Of a stretch of 61,627 nt of DNA, positions 29,988 to 39,849 are shown in pieces; the first letter of the stretch is position 1, and each line of letters starts with the position of its first letter. The notes beneath the pieces were generated by a model. That model saw nothing but the letters and a program-made list of their open reading frames with translations, was not told where the DNA came from and did not search any database. The DNA lies in contig NW_005202427.1 in NCBI RefSeq assembly GCF_000372725.1, positions 1,190,947 to 1,252,573 of the forward strand. Reading direction: 5' to 3'. The translations under genes and the position numbers were made by a program. Origin of the DNA: Emiliania huxleyi CCMP1516 (lineage: Eukaryota > Haptophyta > Isochrysidales > Noelaerhabdaceae).

Positions 29988-31274
29988 TCAGGCGGCCAGC
30001 GTCGAGATGCGGAGCTGCCCGTCGGTGCCGCCCGAGACGACCGCGTCGGCGCCGTCCCACGCGACGCAGAGCGCCTTGCCCTTGTGCCGCGGCAGCGAGT
30101 GCAGCGCCACTCGGGGTGAGCGCGTGTCCCAGAGCCGCACTCCGCCGTCGTGGCAGCCGCTGACGAGGAGGTGTTCTCGCACGCCGCACCACGCGACCGA
30201 CGAGACCCACCCGTGGTGGGGGATGGCGCCCGTCGGCGCGCCGCCACGCGAGCGCGCGTCCCACAGCCGCAGCTGGTGGTCCGAGTGGCCGGTCGCGACA
30301 GTGGCGGGCGAGAGGGAGACGTCGAGGCAGAGCGCGGCCTTGCCCGACGAGGAGAGGGTCGCGGTGGCGGCGCCGACCGCCGCGTCCCACTCGCGGACCG
30401 TCCCGTCCCAGGAGGCCGAGTAGAGCAGCGCTGCTGTCGGCCACGCCAGCGCAGAGACGCAGTCCGTATGGCCGCAGAGCTGGGCGGCGGCGGCGAGCTC
30501 CTCCGGGGCTACGGCGGCGGTCACAGCGGACGCGCCGCCGCGGGCGCGCTTGCTGGGCGGGGGCTCGCTGCTCGCCGCCGGCACGCCGTCGGCGGGCGGG
30601 CGGAAGAGGAGGATGCTGCGGTCCCAGCCTCCCGTCGCGAGGCTGTCGGCGGCGGGCGCTGCAGCGAGACACGCGACGGCGGCGTGGTGGCCAACGCACG
30701 AGAGCTGCGCCGCGCCGCCCGCCGAGCCGCCCGCCGCCCACACGCGCACGGCGCCGTCCTTGGACGCCACCACCGGCCGCTCGCCCAGCCAGGCAACTGC
30801 CTTGACAGCGGCAGCGCCCTCTCCGCCGCCGAGCGCGGCAGCCTGGACGCCCGAGGCGTCCCAGAGGTAGGCGGCGCCGTCGTAGCAGCCCGAGAGCACC
30901 GGGTTGCTAGAGGCTACGCTCGAGCCCGGGGCAGCCAGCGCCAGCGAGGAGATCCAGTCCGGGACCAGCGCCTCGCCCCTCGGCTGCGGTGGCGCGAGGA
31001 GCTCGATGTACTCGAGGGTGATGGTGGACTCGCCCGAGAGACCGCGCGCCGCGAGAGCCTTGCCGAGCGAGCCACGCAGCAGCTCGCCGTCGAGCAGAAA
31101 GTCGAACGGCCGCGCGGGCGACGCGCCGAGAAGGTGGTTCACCACCTCCGAGAGGCCGTAGCGGGAGAGGCGGGTGGGCAGGTCGAGAGGCGTGTCCGAT
31201 ACCACCCACCGCGGCTCGAGCTTGGTGGTGAAGCGCACGGACGTGTGCGGTTCAGAGGCCTGGCCTTGCGACAT
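29988..31274 (-). CDS. WDR12: ribosome biogenesis protein WDR12/YTM1
   Basis: Intronless, 428 residues, close to the family length. The start MSQGQASEPHTSVRFTTKLE leads into the NLE/ubiquitin-like domain (DLPTRLSRYGLSEVVNHLLG, PFDFLLDGELLRGSL, STITLEYIELL), diagnostic of WDR12/YTM1. About seven WD40 blades follow (GCYDGAAYLWDASG, GGWDRSILLFRP, LLYSASWDGTVREWD, HSDHQLRLWDARS, GCHDGGVRLWDTRS, SGGTDGQLRI). In yeast and animals the NLE domain docks on the AAA ATPase Rea1/Midasin, and the protein forms the PeBoW complex with BOP1 and PES1 for 60S subunit maturation in the nucleolus. Upstream in-frame codons (to 31796) lack domain sequence and are probably 5' flank. The gene is one of the few here without duplication-flanked introns. 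Confidence 0.93.
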   Translation of the reverse strand: MSQGQASEPHTSVRFTTKLEPRWVVSDTPLDLPTRLSRYGLSEVVNHLLGASPARPFDFLLDGELLRGSLGKALAARGLSGESTITLEYIELLAPPQPRGEALVPDWISSLALAAPGSSVASSNPVLSGCYDGAAYLWDASGVQAAALGGGEGAAAVKAVAWLGERPVVASKDGAVRVWAAGGSAGGAAQLSCVGHHAAVACLAAAPAADSLATGGWDRSILLFRPPADGVPAASSEPPPSKRARGGASAVTAAVAPEELAAAAQLCGHTDCVSALAWPTAALLYSASWDGTVREWDAAVGAATATLSSSGKAALCLDVSLSPATVATGHSDHQLRLWDARSRGGAPTGAIPHHGWVSSVAWCGVREHLLVSGCHDGGVRLWDTRSPRVALHSLPRHKGKALCVAWDGADAVVSGGTDGQLRISTLAA

Positions 31275-31379
31275 TGTCGTCGATGCAGCGAGGGACGGGA
31301 CAGACTGGAGAGTGTGCCGGCGGGAGCGTAGACAACCAAAAAAAAATTTTTTTGGGTAGGACCTGTAGCACCCATACCG

Positions 31380-31468
31380 CGTTGGTGTCCAAAGAAAGAA
31401 AGAAAGAAAGACAAACCACGGGAGGGATGGGAGGGAGGACGGCACGCCGCCACCACCAGGGATTTTAA
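31380..31468 (+). repeat. dispersed repeat R2, copy 1
   Basis: GAAAGAAAGAAAG, then GGGAGGGATGGGAGG, then GGACGGCACGCCGCCACCAC and GGGATTTTAAG. The same order occurs at 44974, 45058, 50767(-), 51248(-), 51455(-) and 54315. It sits in the WDR12 upstream region. Confidence 0.8.
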
Positions 31469-31544
31469 GTTGGGAGAGTTGGTGTCCAGCCCCGCCAAGC
31501 TGCAGAACATGTGCAGGCCAGCGCCTATGACGCTCAAGGAGTGA

Positions 31545-32145
31545 GGCGCGGAGCGCCGCGCGCGGAGCGCGCCCCGAAGAAAATTTTGAGGGTTGTGGAG
31601 CGTGGAGGGCTGGAGGGCGATTTCTATTAAGAGTTTGACTCACACGCAGGCCGAATCTCAAGTGGCGGCGCTCCGCACCTACCCAGCGGCGCGCTCCGCG
31701 CGTGCTTTCCAGCGGCGCGCTCCGCGCGTGCTCTGCGCACTGCGGCAGTGCTACTGCATCTTCCGCAGCTCCAGCAGGTATCAGCAGTGAGTTCACCGCC
31801 AGTTATCTGCGCCTCCCTTCATCGTCAGGCCGCGCTCTCACGTCCGCCGGAGCTACCTCGGCTATCGGCACCATTTTACAAGTTTGACCGCCGACATGTC
31901 GGCGGTCCGGCTCAGTCAAGGCAATGTCGCTCGGCGCTCGCTGGCTCCGTGGATGCTTGTGCTGCTGAGCAATCCAGGCGCACTTTGGCAGCCGGCGGCA
32001 GCGACTTGCGGCGTCAGCACTCGAACGGTTGTGTTGATTTGCTCTTGCTCCGCGGTATCTAGCCGGCGCGCTCCGCGCGGGTGTCCAGCTAGCGCGCTCC
32101 GCGCGTATGTCCAGGTAGCACCAGCGCGCTCCGCGCGCACGTATA
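31545..32145. repeat. scattered GC palindromes (GCGCGGAGCGCGC)
   Basis: At least eight copies of GCGCTCCGCGCG or its extensions occur (about 31548-31580, 31685-31735, 32068-32140). Some are spaced by TGTCCAG.TAGC. They could form hairpins. The rest of 31275-32627 shows no gene. Confidence 0.7.
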
Positions 32146-32627
32146 TATCAGTGCCTATGCTTATAGCCACTAAAAGCTCGTTTCTGCAACTCGGTCCAGC
32201 CCGAGCCAGGCTGTTGTTGCTTGTTCGCCGTACTTACTTAGGTCTTAGCCACTGGCATGGTAGTAGATTAAGTTAGGTCCAGCCCGCGCCTCGCAACCAC
32301 GGCATGGTAGATAGCACACATGCGCGAACAAAAACTTTAGCTCCCCACCCCTCGATGGCGCGAGTTGCATCGGCCATCGCGCGCCTCCCCGCCCGCCTCG
32401 GCCCAGTTTCGTCGCGCTCGCGGCTCCGAAGTCCGCATGTGAGCGATGTGTGTGTCTATCTTTGTGTGTGTGCGTAGGAACGCTACCCTACGCTCTCAAC
32501 CGGTTTCTCGGCTTTTCAAACGCTACACTGCGGTTGCGCGGCACGGTGTGTTGCAACACACACACGTACAGCTCTTCTCATCACTTTACCATCTCACTCA
32601 CGCGCCGCTGCGTCCACAAGTGCCAAA

Positions 32628-34928
32628 TCATCTCGCCTGCCCTTCATCCGTAAATGAAAAGGGCAAGTCCTCCTCCTCCTCCCCACCGCCCTCCGTCGCC
32701 GGAGCGCTCGCCCCCTCCATCAGCCGGCCCAGCTCCGCCTGCCACGCCTGCATCACATGGCCTGGCAGCGCGCCAGCAAGCATGCCTGCGTGCACAGCCG
32801 CGCCCAACGCCACCGCCTCCATCGGCGCCACCGTCCTGCGCGGGTCGATGCCAAACAAGTTGGCGACCAGCTTGCGCACCGCCGCCATCTGCGTGGCACC
32901 CCCCACCAGGACCACCTCCGCGAGCGGCTCCCCTCGCGGGAGGTAGGTTCGCTTGCCGCTCGGCAGGAGCGCCTACGCGGCGGGGGACCATCTTGACAAT
33001 CCACCTGTGTCACAACTGCAGGTGTGAAGAGACGCTGTTCACGCCTACGCGGCGGGGACCAGGCTCCCTCACGCCCCCCGCAGCCCCAGAGGGCCCAGCC
33101 CGCTCTGCCAGGGCACGCCTCCGCCGCGCGCCTCGCCTTCGCCGTCCGCTTCTTTGCTGGCGACGACGGCGCCGCCTGCGCGAGGGTTGCCTCGGACGTG
33201 CGACCCAAACGGAGGGCTCCGGCCACCCTCGCGCAAGCCGGGAGGGCGGGGGCATGCGCGCCTCCCCTGGCAGCGACACTGCGGCAGCGAGCGCAACCTC
33301 GTAAAGAGGCGCCTTGAGCCGCTGCAGCAGCGGCTCGCACGCAGCCTCCATCGCGTCGCGGGTCAGCTCGATCGAGGTGCCTTCGCCGCCCTCGCCGCCG
33401 CCCTCACGGTCGCCCGTCGCCGGCGACTGCGGCGACGGGAAGAGGACCGAGACGCGCTTGACGACCGAGAGCTTGCGCTTCGCCGCCTAGACCCGAGTAT
33501 GATTGATGAATATGTCATGTTTTTGGTGGTATTGTCACAGCTTGCGGCTTGGCCGCCTCGGCGCGCTCGCGCAGAGTGCGCAGCGCGGCCTCGTCGTGGT
33601 CGATGGCGGGGAGGGCGAGCCTCCGCCCCTGGGCCGCGAGGGGGGGGGGGGAGGGGGGGTTAGAGGGAGACGGAAGGCGGCGAGGGGGAGGACTGCGGCT
33701 GGGCCCGCGCTGCTCTGTCGTGCGCTGCTCTGTCGTGCGGAGCCGGCGGGAGAGTGCTCCCCGGCCCCGGTCCTCCTAGTGGTGGAAGAGAGGTCCTCGC
33801 CCCCGCAGGCCCCGCCCCGCCCCCGCAGGCCCCGCCCCGCCCCCGCAGGCCCCGGCAGCACCTCCGCGAGGAGGAGCGCGACGATGGCGGCGTCGAAGTC
33901 TGTCCCGCCGAGGAGCGGGTCCCCCGAGGTGGCGAGCACCTCGGGTTAGGGTTAGGGACAGGGTGAGGGGGAGGGGGAGGGACAGGGTGGGGGTTAGGCC
34001 GAGGAGCGGGTCCCCCGAGGTGGCGAGCACCTCGGGCGAGGCCGCCGAAGCGAGGCCAGGGGCGTGCTGTCAGGCGTGTGCAGCGGCCAGAGCGGCGGCG
34101 GTGCGGCGCGGATGGGCGGCGGTGAGGCCCGGCCCAGGGCGTGTGGCGCACCTCGACGGCCTAGAAGGCTCCTAGAAGGCTCCTAGAAGGCTCCAGGGCG
34201 TGTGGCGCACCTCGACGGCGCCCTCGTCGCCGAGCCGCAGCACAGACACGTCGTAGGTTCCGGCGCCTAGAGGGCTCCTAGAAGGCTCCTAGAAGGCTCC
34301 GGCGCACAGACGCGTCGTAGGTTCCGGCGCCGAGGTCGAGGACGAGCACCTTGCCGACCGCCCCGCCGAGGCCGTAGGCGAGCGATGCGGCGACCGGCTC
34401 CGCGAGCAGCGAGACCGAGCCGAGCCCGGCGAGCCGGGCCGCTGCGAGCGTCGCCTGCCTCTGAGGCGCGTCGAAGTAGGCGGGCACGGTCACGACTGCG
34501 CGGCAGATCTCGCTCGCCGGGACGTCGAGCGCCCCGAGCAGCTCGGCCAGCACGCACGCGCCGGCCTCCTCCGGACTCAGATCGCCCACCGCAGGAAGCC
34601 GAAACATGGCGGCGCCCTCCTCGTCGCCGACCACCGTATACTGCGCACGTGCAATCTCGGCCTTGCACTGGCGCACGGTCCGCCCAATGAAGCGCTTGGC
34701 CGCCACCACCGTGTTGCGCACGTTCTGGCTGGCCTGAAGGTCGGCGGCCGCGCCCACCAGCACGGTGCCGTCGCCGGTGAAGGCGACGGTGGAAGGTGTC
34801 AGCGGCTCGCCGCGCGCGTTCGGGAGCAGCGACGGCTCGCCGCCTCGCAACAGCGCTATGGCCGAGTTGGTGGTGCCAAGGTCGATGCCGACGAGCAGGC
34901 CAGTGGCGAGGCAGGACGCGAGCAACAT
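32628..34928 (-). CDS. Hsp70-family protein with only the nucleotide-binding domain
   Basis: Starts MLLASCLATGLLVGIDLGTT at 34928. Hsp70 ATPase motifs follow: GIDLGTTNS (phosphate 1), VVAAKRFIGR, AVVTVPAYFDAPQRQATLAA, LAEPVAASLAYGLG, VLVLDLGAGTYDVSV (phosphate 2), GGTDFDAAIVALLL, SIELTRDAMEAACEPLLQRL, EVVLVGGATQMAAVRKLVAN and PMEAVALGAAVHAGML (adenosine motif). The protein ends 40 residues later in an acidic tail (EGGGEEEEDLPFSF) with no substrate-binding or lid domain. Family members of this type (HSPA13/STCH-like) also end after the ATPase domain; whether this is an orthologue is unclear. Introns include 34330-34267, 34219-34161 and 34030-33940, and others around 33850-33600 and 33300-32940 whose borders are approximate. 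The short hydrophobic start may be a signal anchor. Confidence 0.82.
32950..33060 (-). other. duplication-flanked intron region in Hsp70
   Basis: GGTCCCC(C)GCCGCGTAGGCG occurs at both ends on the coding strand, with an internal AG after CACACCTGC. Exact borders uncertain. Confidence 0.55.
33940..34030 (-). other. intron of degenerate telomere repeats, GT-AG
   Basis: On the coding strand GTGCTCGCCACCTCGGGGGA and the next CCCGCTCCTCGGC are duplicated. The filler is CTAACCCCCACCCTGTCCCT and so on to CCCTAACCCTAACCCGAG. Splicing gives EVLATSGDPLLGGTDFD. Confidence 0.88.
34161..34219 (-). other. duplication-flanked intron, GC-AG, AGCCTTCTAGG core
   Basis: GCCGTCGAGGTGCGCCACAC and the next GCCCTGG are duplicated on the coding strand. 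The filler is three AGCCTTCTAGG units. Confidence 0.85.
34267..34330 (-). other. duplication-flanked intron, GC-AG, same core
   Basis: GCGCCGGAACCTACGACG(C/T)G and the following TCTGTGC are duplicated. Splicing restores DLGAGTYDVSVLRLGDEG, the phosphate-2 motif. Confidence 0.9.
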
Positions 34929-35168
34929 TTTTTCGTGCAGCCACGATCTTTTTCTTTTCTTCTCCGCCCTACCCCAAGCTGGCGAGTAGAGACCACGCTA
35001 AATACGTGAATATGTGCTAAATATGAACGCACTCGAACACACACTAAATAGCGCACTAAACTATCACTAAAATTCATTCACACGCACTAAATTTAGACCC
35101 AGGCGCCCTCCGCTACCCAACGCGGCCAAAGGATACGAGAACCCCGAGAGGTCTGTGAATTCACGCAC

Positions 35169-37278
35169 ATGCACCCACAGATGTTGCGAGCGGCACGTCC
35201 TGTGAGCCGCGTGTGGCTCCGCAGCCTCCGCCCGGCGCAGCTTACCCTGCGGCACGGATACGCTGCCGGCGGCGGAAGCGGCGGCGGAAGCGGCGGCGGC
35301 GTTAGCGGTGGCGGTGGCGGCGGTCTCGATGGCGGCGGCTTCACAGACATTCGCTCTGATATGTGGCTGTCTGCCCGCATGCCGGCGTGGCTGGTCCCGT
35401 ACGGCGAGCTTGCGCGCTGGGATCGCCCGATCGGGACGTGGCTGTTGCTCTGGCCCTGCCTTTGGTCGATAGCGCTCGCGGCGCCGGCCGGCACGCCGCC
35501 AGACCCGCTGCTGTGCAGTCTGTTTGCGGCGGGCGCGGTGGCCATGCGCGGCGCCGGCTGCACGGTCAACGACCTGTGGGACCGCGACTTTGACCGGCGT
35601 GTCGAGCGAACGCGCCACCGACCCCTCGCACGCGGCGCGCTCCAGCCGTCGCAGGCGCTCTGTCCTCTTGCCTCCGTTGGCCAAGAGAGAGGCGGCGGGA
35701 AGGGTCACGCCAGCGCTGCGCCTCCAGGCGATCGGCTTCCTGGGCGCGCAGCTCAGCGTCGCGCTGGGCGTGCTTCTCGCGCTGCCGTTGCCTGCGGTTG
35801 CGGCGGGGCTGGCTAGCACGCCTCTATGGGTGCTCTACCCTCTCGCCAAGCGGGTCACGGACTGGCCTCAGGCAGCCGAGATGCCCAGCGCACGCTCGGG
35901 GCGGCAGAGAGACTCGAGGTTGTCCCCCGCTCGCAGGCGGTGCTCGGTGCTGCCATCAACTATGGCGCCTTGCTGCGTGCGGGCGCGGCATGGGCTGGTC
36001 GGAGGCGTGAGGGTGGGCGGGGTGTGTGAGCAGGCGGACTGCTCGGCTGGGTGGCGGTGCGCGGCGACGTCGACTGGGCGGTGGTGGTGAGAGAGGGCGA
36101 GGGTCCGTCTCCCGCCCCGCCTTAGCCCTCCGCCCGCAACCCCCCCCCCCCTTTGGCGCAATAGGCTCCTCTGTACGGCGGCGCCTGGCTCTGGACGCTG
36201 CACTACGACACCGTCTACGCGCACCAAGCACGCACCCGCCCTCGCCCGCCCTCCCCACCCCGCCCTCCCTTGCCCGCCCGTCTTTCGCCCCTGCCTTCTC
36301 CCTCGCCGCCGCCCTCCTCCGCCGCCCCTCCGCAGCCGCCCCTCCGCCGCCGCCCGGCTAGGCGCGCCTCGCCCATCGCCCGGCTAGGCGCGCCTCTCCC
36401 ACCGCCCGCCCGCATCCGCCACAGGACAGGAGGGACGACGCCGCAGCCGGCGTCCGGTCGACAGCGCTCCGACTAGGCGAGCCGCAGCCGAGATGCAGCC
36501 GAGATGCAGCCGAGATGCAGCCGAGGTGCAGCCGAGGTGCAGCCCGGATGCAGCCGAGGTGCAGCCGAGATGCAGCCGAGGTGCAGCCGAGATGCAGCCG
36601 AGGTGCAGCCGAGGTGCAGCCGAGATGCAGCCGAGATGCAGCCGAGATGCAGCCGAGGTGCAGCCGAGAGGTGTGGCTCCGGAGCGAGCGACGAGACCCC
36701 TCACGCCCTCCTCCCCGCCTAACGCCAAGGCGACAGCACCCTCCCGGCGCTCACCCTCTTCTCGACCGGCGCTATCGGAGGGCTCGCTGGCGCCGGCGCA
36801 GGCGCAGGCCTTGGCGCCGCAGGCAGTCCCGGCGGCTACGTCTACTTTTGCGGCCTCGCCGCCGCGGGCGGGCATCTCGTCTGGCAGCTGCGCACCGTGC
36901 GGCTCGACTCGCCGCCAGACTGCCTGCGCATCTTCCAGTCGAACCGAGACTTTGGCGCGCGCCCTGCAAGCGCCGCGCTCGCGCGCCTAGCTCGCCGCTC
37001 CACCCTCGAGGAGCAAAGTAGGAGCACTCGTCTTCGGCGCCATCGTCGCGGCGCAGCTGCTGCGCGGTGCAGGAGAGGAGGGGGGCAAGGGCGAAACCGC
37101 CGAGGGCGTTGGCGCTGAGGGCGACGCAGAGAATGCAGACAGGCGTGGCAGCCGCGCAAGGGAGAGGCACCTGACAGGTTTTGACGTGTTGAGATCTCTC
37201 TGGTGCGGAGAGGCCGACATTGCGAGCCGGGTTCGGCGTGCAGTTGGGTTCGCGGCCGAGAGAGGGGGTGAGAGCTGA
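35169..37278 (+). CDS. COQ2: 4-hydroxybenzoate polyprenyltransferase (ubiquinone biosynthesis)
   Basis: Starts MHPQMLRAARPVSRVWLRSL, a basic mitochondrial presequence, then a Gly-rich linker. The UbiA core follows: ARWDRPIGTWLLLWPCLWSI, MRGAGCTVNDLWDRDFDRRV with ERTRHRPLA (first Asp-rich motif), AIGFLGAQLSVALGVLLAL, YPLAKRVTDWPQ, AVLGAAINYG and LLGWVAVRGDVDW, APLYGGAWLWTLHYDTVYAHQ|DRRDDAAAGVRSTALRLG (second Asp-rich motif), ALTLFSTGAIGGLAGAGAG, LRIFQSNRDFG|ALVFGAIVAAQLL. It prenylates 4-hydroxybenzoate in the inner mitochondrial membrane. About seven introns, mostly GC-AG; one consists of the minisatellite at 36481-36672. After the last membrane helix a hydrophilic tail of about 65 residues runs to TGA at 37276, longer than usual. 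Confidence 0.88.
36481..36672 (+). repeat. 11-bp minisatellite CCGAGATGCAG in a COQ2 intron
   Basis: About 17 units, each reading CCGAG(A/G)TGCAG, follow the exon end STALRLG. The next exon resumes near 36728 (DSTLPALTLFSTGA). Confidence 0.88.
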
Positions 37279-37726
37279 GAAGACGCGAGCGCTCCGACCT
37301 CCGTCTGAGAGCTGAAGCCGACACGGGTGAGAAAGCGTGCTCTCGCGTGTCGCTCGAGCGGTCGCTCCCAGATCTTAGATATACATTGCATTCGATTGAA
37401 TCGACGCGCTCATGTGTGCATGAGCATGTGCTCTTTTTTGCGTGTGTTAACTAGATCAGGGTGAGGGTCTCTCGTGAGCGACGTGAGTTGGAAGAGCTGA
37501 ATGCCCACCACCCGCTGAGCCCCGCGCCGACCTCGTAGCTCGTTTGTTTCGCTCGAGACGCTGAATCGCGCCGGCTCATGAATCGACGCTCTCACGAGAT
37601 CACGTGTGAATCGACGCTCAAGGGAGATTAGACTATGCAAAATAGACGTATCGGGGGTGGGAACGTACACACATGCCGGGTCGCCAGGCTCATTTCGGGC
37701 TTGCGCGACGGATACTCAACAGCGCA
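37279..37726. other. intergenic, nothing recognised
   Basis: Lies between the COQ2 stop and the convergent Sec14 gene. Contains two imperfect copies of GAATCGACGCTC (37583, 37609). Confidence 0.5.
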
Positions 37727-38971
37727 CTAGCACTGCACATAGACTTCACGTGGCCGCAAGCTTTCCCAAGCAGCTGAGGTCCTCCGGGGGCGCCCAGCCA
37801 CGCGTGACGAGCTGTGGACGGGGGGCGGGGCGGGGGGGGGGAGGGGGGTAGTGAGACGAGCACGCCCTTGACCCACCCGGCGGGAGGGGAAGGGGCTTAC
37901 CTCGGGCCCCCCGTCTGCCTCGAAGACCTTGTTGGCTGCCTCGGACCAGCTAACCTTGTCGGGCAGCGTTCCGCCGTCAATGATGAGGCCGTCTCGCGCA
38001 AAGACCTTCTTCCAGTCGGAGCCAAGGAAGGAGAACTTGGCCGCCGAAATGGGGTGCATCATGTGCTTTGCGACGCCCCAGACGGCGCGCACGATGAACG
38101 GGCCATTGATGATGTACGTCTTGCACATCGATTCGGGGTAGTGGCCGGAGAGCACCTCGGACGTCTTCCGCATCAGGGTCTGGAACTGCTTGCCCATCAC
38201 GCTGCTGCTGAGGCCGGCGCAGTCGATGACCGTCACCACCTTGTAGATGCGCTTCCTGCGCGCCTTCGAGTTGGCCAGATTGCACGCGCGCTTGGCCTCG
38301 GCAGAGTACACGATGTGCGGGAGGATGTCCTCCACGTCGAAGTGCTTGAAGAGCTCCGCCACCTTGAGCCGCCCGAGCTTGACTAGCTCGACGATGTGAC
38401 CCTCCTGGTCGTGCCCGATGGGACCGCTCTCGTTGAGATCCTCGAAGCGCGCGCGGTGCGGCGGCGGGTGTGCCAGCGCGGAAGACGCCGCGTGGCGGTC
38501 ACGCCAGTCGAGCGCCTCGGAGAGCTCCACGTACACCGTCTCGGCCCAGTCCTGCCTGTAGGCGTACCCTCGCAGGAAGCACATCAGCAGGTCGTACGGC
38601 ACGGCGTCGAAACGCTCCCCTCCCAGCCACTCTCGCACCGTCGCGAGCACGGCAACCTCGCCATTGAGGAGCGGCTCCCACTCCGACGCCGGTGTGAAGG
38701 CCTTCACCTTGGGGTCCGGAAGCAGGTCGGCCCGTGTCGGGGGCACCGATTCGTCGCGGTAGCTGATCTTCTTGGACTGAAAGAAGCTCGACCGCCGCGA
38801 TTGGCTTATCACGTTGCCAGCACTCGCCCGCTCAGACTGTCGGTACGAGCGGCGCTCGTGCTCGTCGCTGCGGCTCTTGGCGAGCTCGACAGCCTGACTG
38901 GCCTCCCTCGCCTCCCGCTCCGCCCGCTCAATGGCAACGTCAATGCCGGGCTCGGCAGTCGTCATTTGCAC
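37727..38971 (-). CDS. Sec14-like CRAL-TRIO lipid-transfer protein
   Basis: Starts MQMTTAEPGIDVAIERAERE; the second Met is equally possible. A charged helical N-terminus is followed by a CRAL-TRIO N region (LLMCFLRGYAYRQDWAETV; the usual LRFLRAR helix is altered). The lipid-binding domain then reads GHIVELVKLGRLKVAELFKH, KRIYKVVTVIDCAGLSSSVM, SGHYPESMCKTYIINGPFIV, AVWGVAKHMMHPISAAKF and WSEAANKVFEADGGPE. The order matches Sec14/PITP, which moves phosphatidylinositol and other lipids between membranes. A canonical donor (GGCCCGAG|GTAAGC, 37898 on the minus strand) lies just after the domain. The last 55 codons to 37727 are therefore probably intron, with a short terminal exon not resolved. Confidence 0.82.
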   Translation of the reverse strand: MQMTTAEPGIDVAIERAEREAREASQAVELAKSRSDEHERRSYRQSERASAGNVISQSRRSSFFQSKKISYRDESVPPTRADLLPDPKVKAFTPASEWEPLLNGEVAVLATVREWLGGERFDAVPYDLLMCFLRGYAYRQDWAETVYVELSEALDWRDRHAASSALAHPPPHRARFEDLNESGPIGHDQEGHIVELVKLGRLKVAELFKHFDVEDILPHIVYSAEAKRACNLANSKARRKRIYKVVTVIDCAGLSSSVMGKQFQTLMRKTSEVLSGHYPESMCKTYIINGPFIVRAVWGVAKHMMHPISAAKFSFLGSDWKKVFARDGLIIDGGTLPDKVSWSEAANKVFEADGGPEVSPFPSRRVGQGRARLTTPLPPPAPPPVHSSSRVAGRPRRTSAAWESLRPREVYVQC

Positions 38972-39429
38972 AACTTGAGAATGGGGGGGGCCGACGGCGC
39001 AGGTTTGCCCGAATTACGTACGTTCCACCGCGAGAAAGAATTCCTTTCGCTCGGGCGACAAAGAAAAGCGCAAGTAATTTTTTTAGGTCCGACCGGCAAG
39101 CCAAGGCTCTGCGCGTGAGGAGGGCTGTGGATGCGCCACACCGTGTGAAGAATTCTTAAAATAGAACACTGGCACGACAAGGGCGCGGACTGGCAAACAC
39201 ACATTGCTAAAAATCTCTCTCTCTCGGACTGGCGCGGACTGGCACTCACACACATCTCTCTCTCTCTCTCACACAGCCGGCACGCTACTCGAGTAAGAAT
39301 TTTACAACAAAACTCCCTCAGTGGTGTACCTGTGTTAGTGCAGTGCGCGCCAGTCCCGTGATTGATTGATGGGAAAGCGAAACACAGTCCGACCAACGAC
39401 TGGGACACAGTCCCTTGCCCAGTGTTGTG
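38972..39429. other. intergenic with fragments of dispersed repeats
   Basis: Contains GAATTCTTAA next to CACTGGCACGACAAGGGCGC (39148-39195), also found at 39430-39500 and, inverted, at 43310-43376. CT-rich tracts are at 39208 and 39256. No gene seen. Confidence 0.5.
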
Positions 39430-39790
39430 CGAGTAAGAATTCTTAAGATACAAGCCTCTCTCACAGCACACTGGCACGACAAGGGCGCGGACTGGCGCGG
39501 ACTGGCACACACACAGGCTCACCACCGGAGCCGCCTAAGCGACTCCGTTAAGAACGGCAATGCACTCCGCACCATGCACAATGCCGCTCTCCCCGCACGC
39601 TAGCTCGTTCACCGTCTGCCACGCCACGGCGGTGTGGAGGACGACAGACAAGCGCTGCATCTGCAGCCCGTGCCAGTTCTTGGTGGTCCATGTGACCTCG
39701 TCCAGGTGCTGAGCGTGCGAAAGTTTGTTGCTCAGCTGGTTCGCCGCCTCCCTCAGGGTGCTGCGAACCTCCTTTGCGAGTAGGGATCCC
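39430..39790 (-). pseudogene. truncated inverted copy B of the WTTKNW family
   Basis: Nearly the exact reverse complement of 43030-43380, keeping the C-terminal half (LREAANQLSNKLSHAQHLDE to NGVA stop) and the 3' flank (GTCCGCGCC..AAGAATTC). It has no start and ends 60 bp before the Mpv17-like gene. Confidence 0.8.
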
Positions 39791-39849
39791 TACTCGTAAG
39801 AAATAAAGCGCTCGCGCTCCACAGCCTCCTGTCGCGCAAGTAGAGGAAG

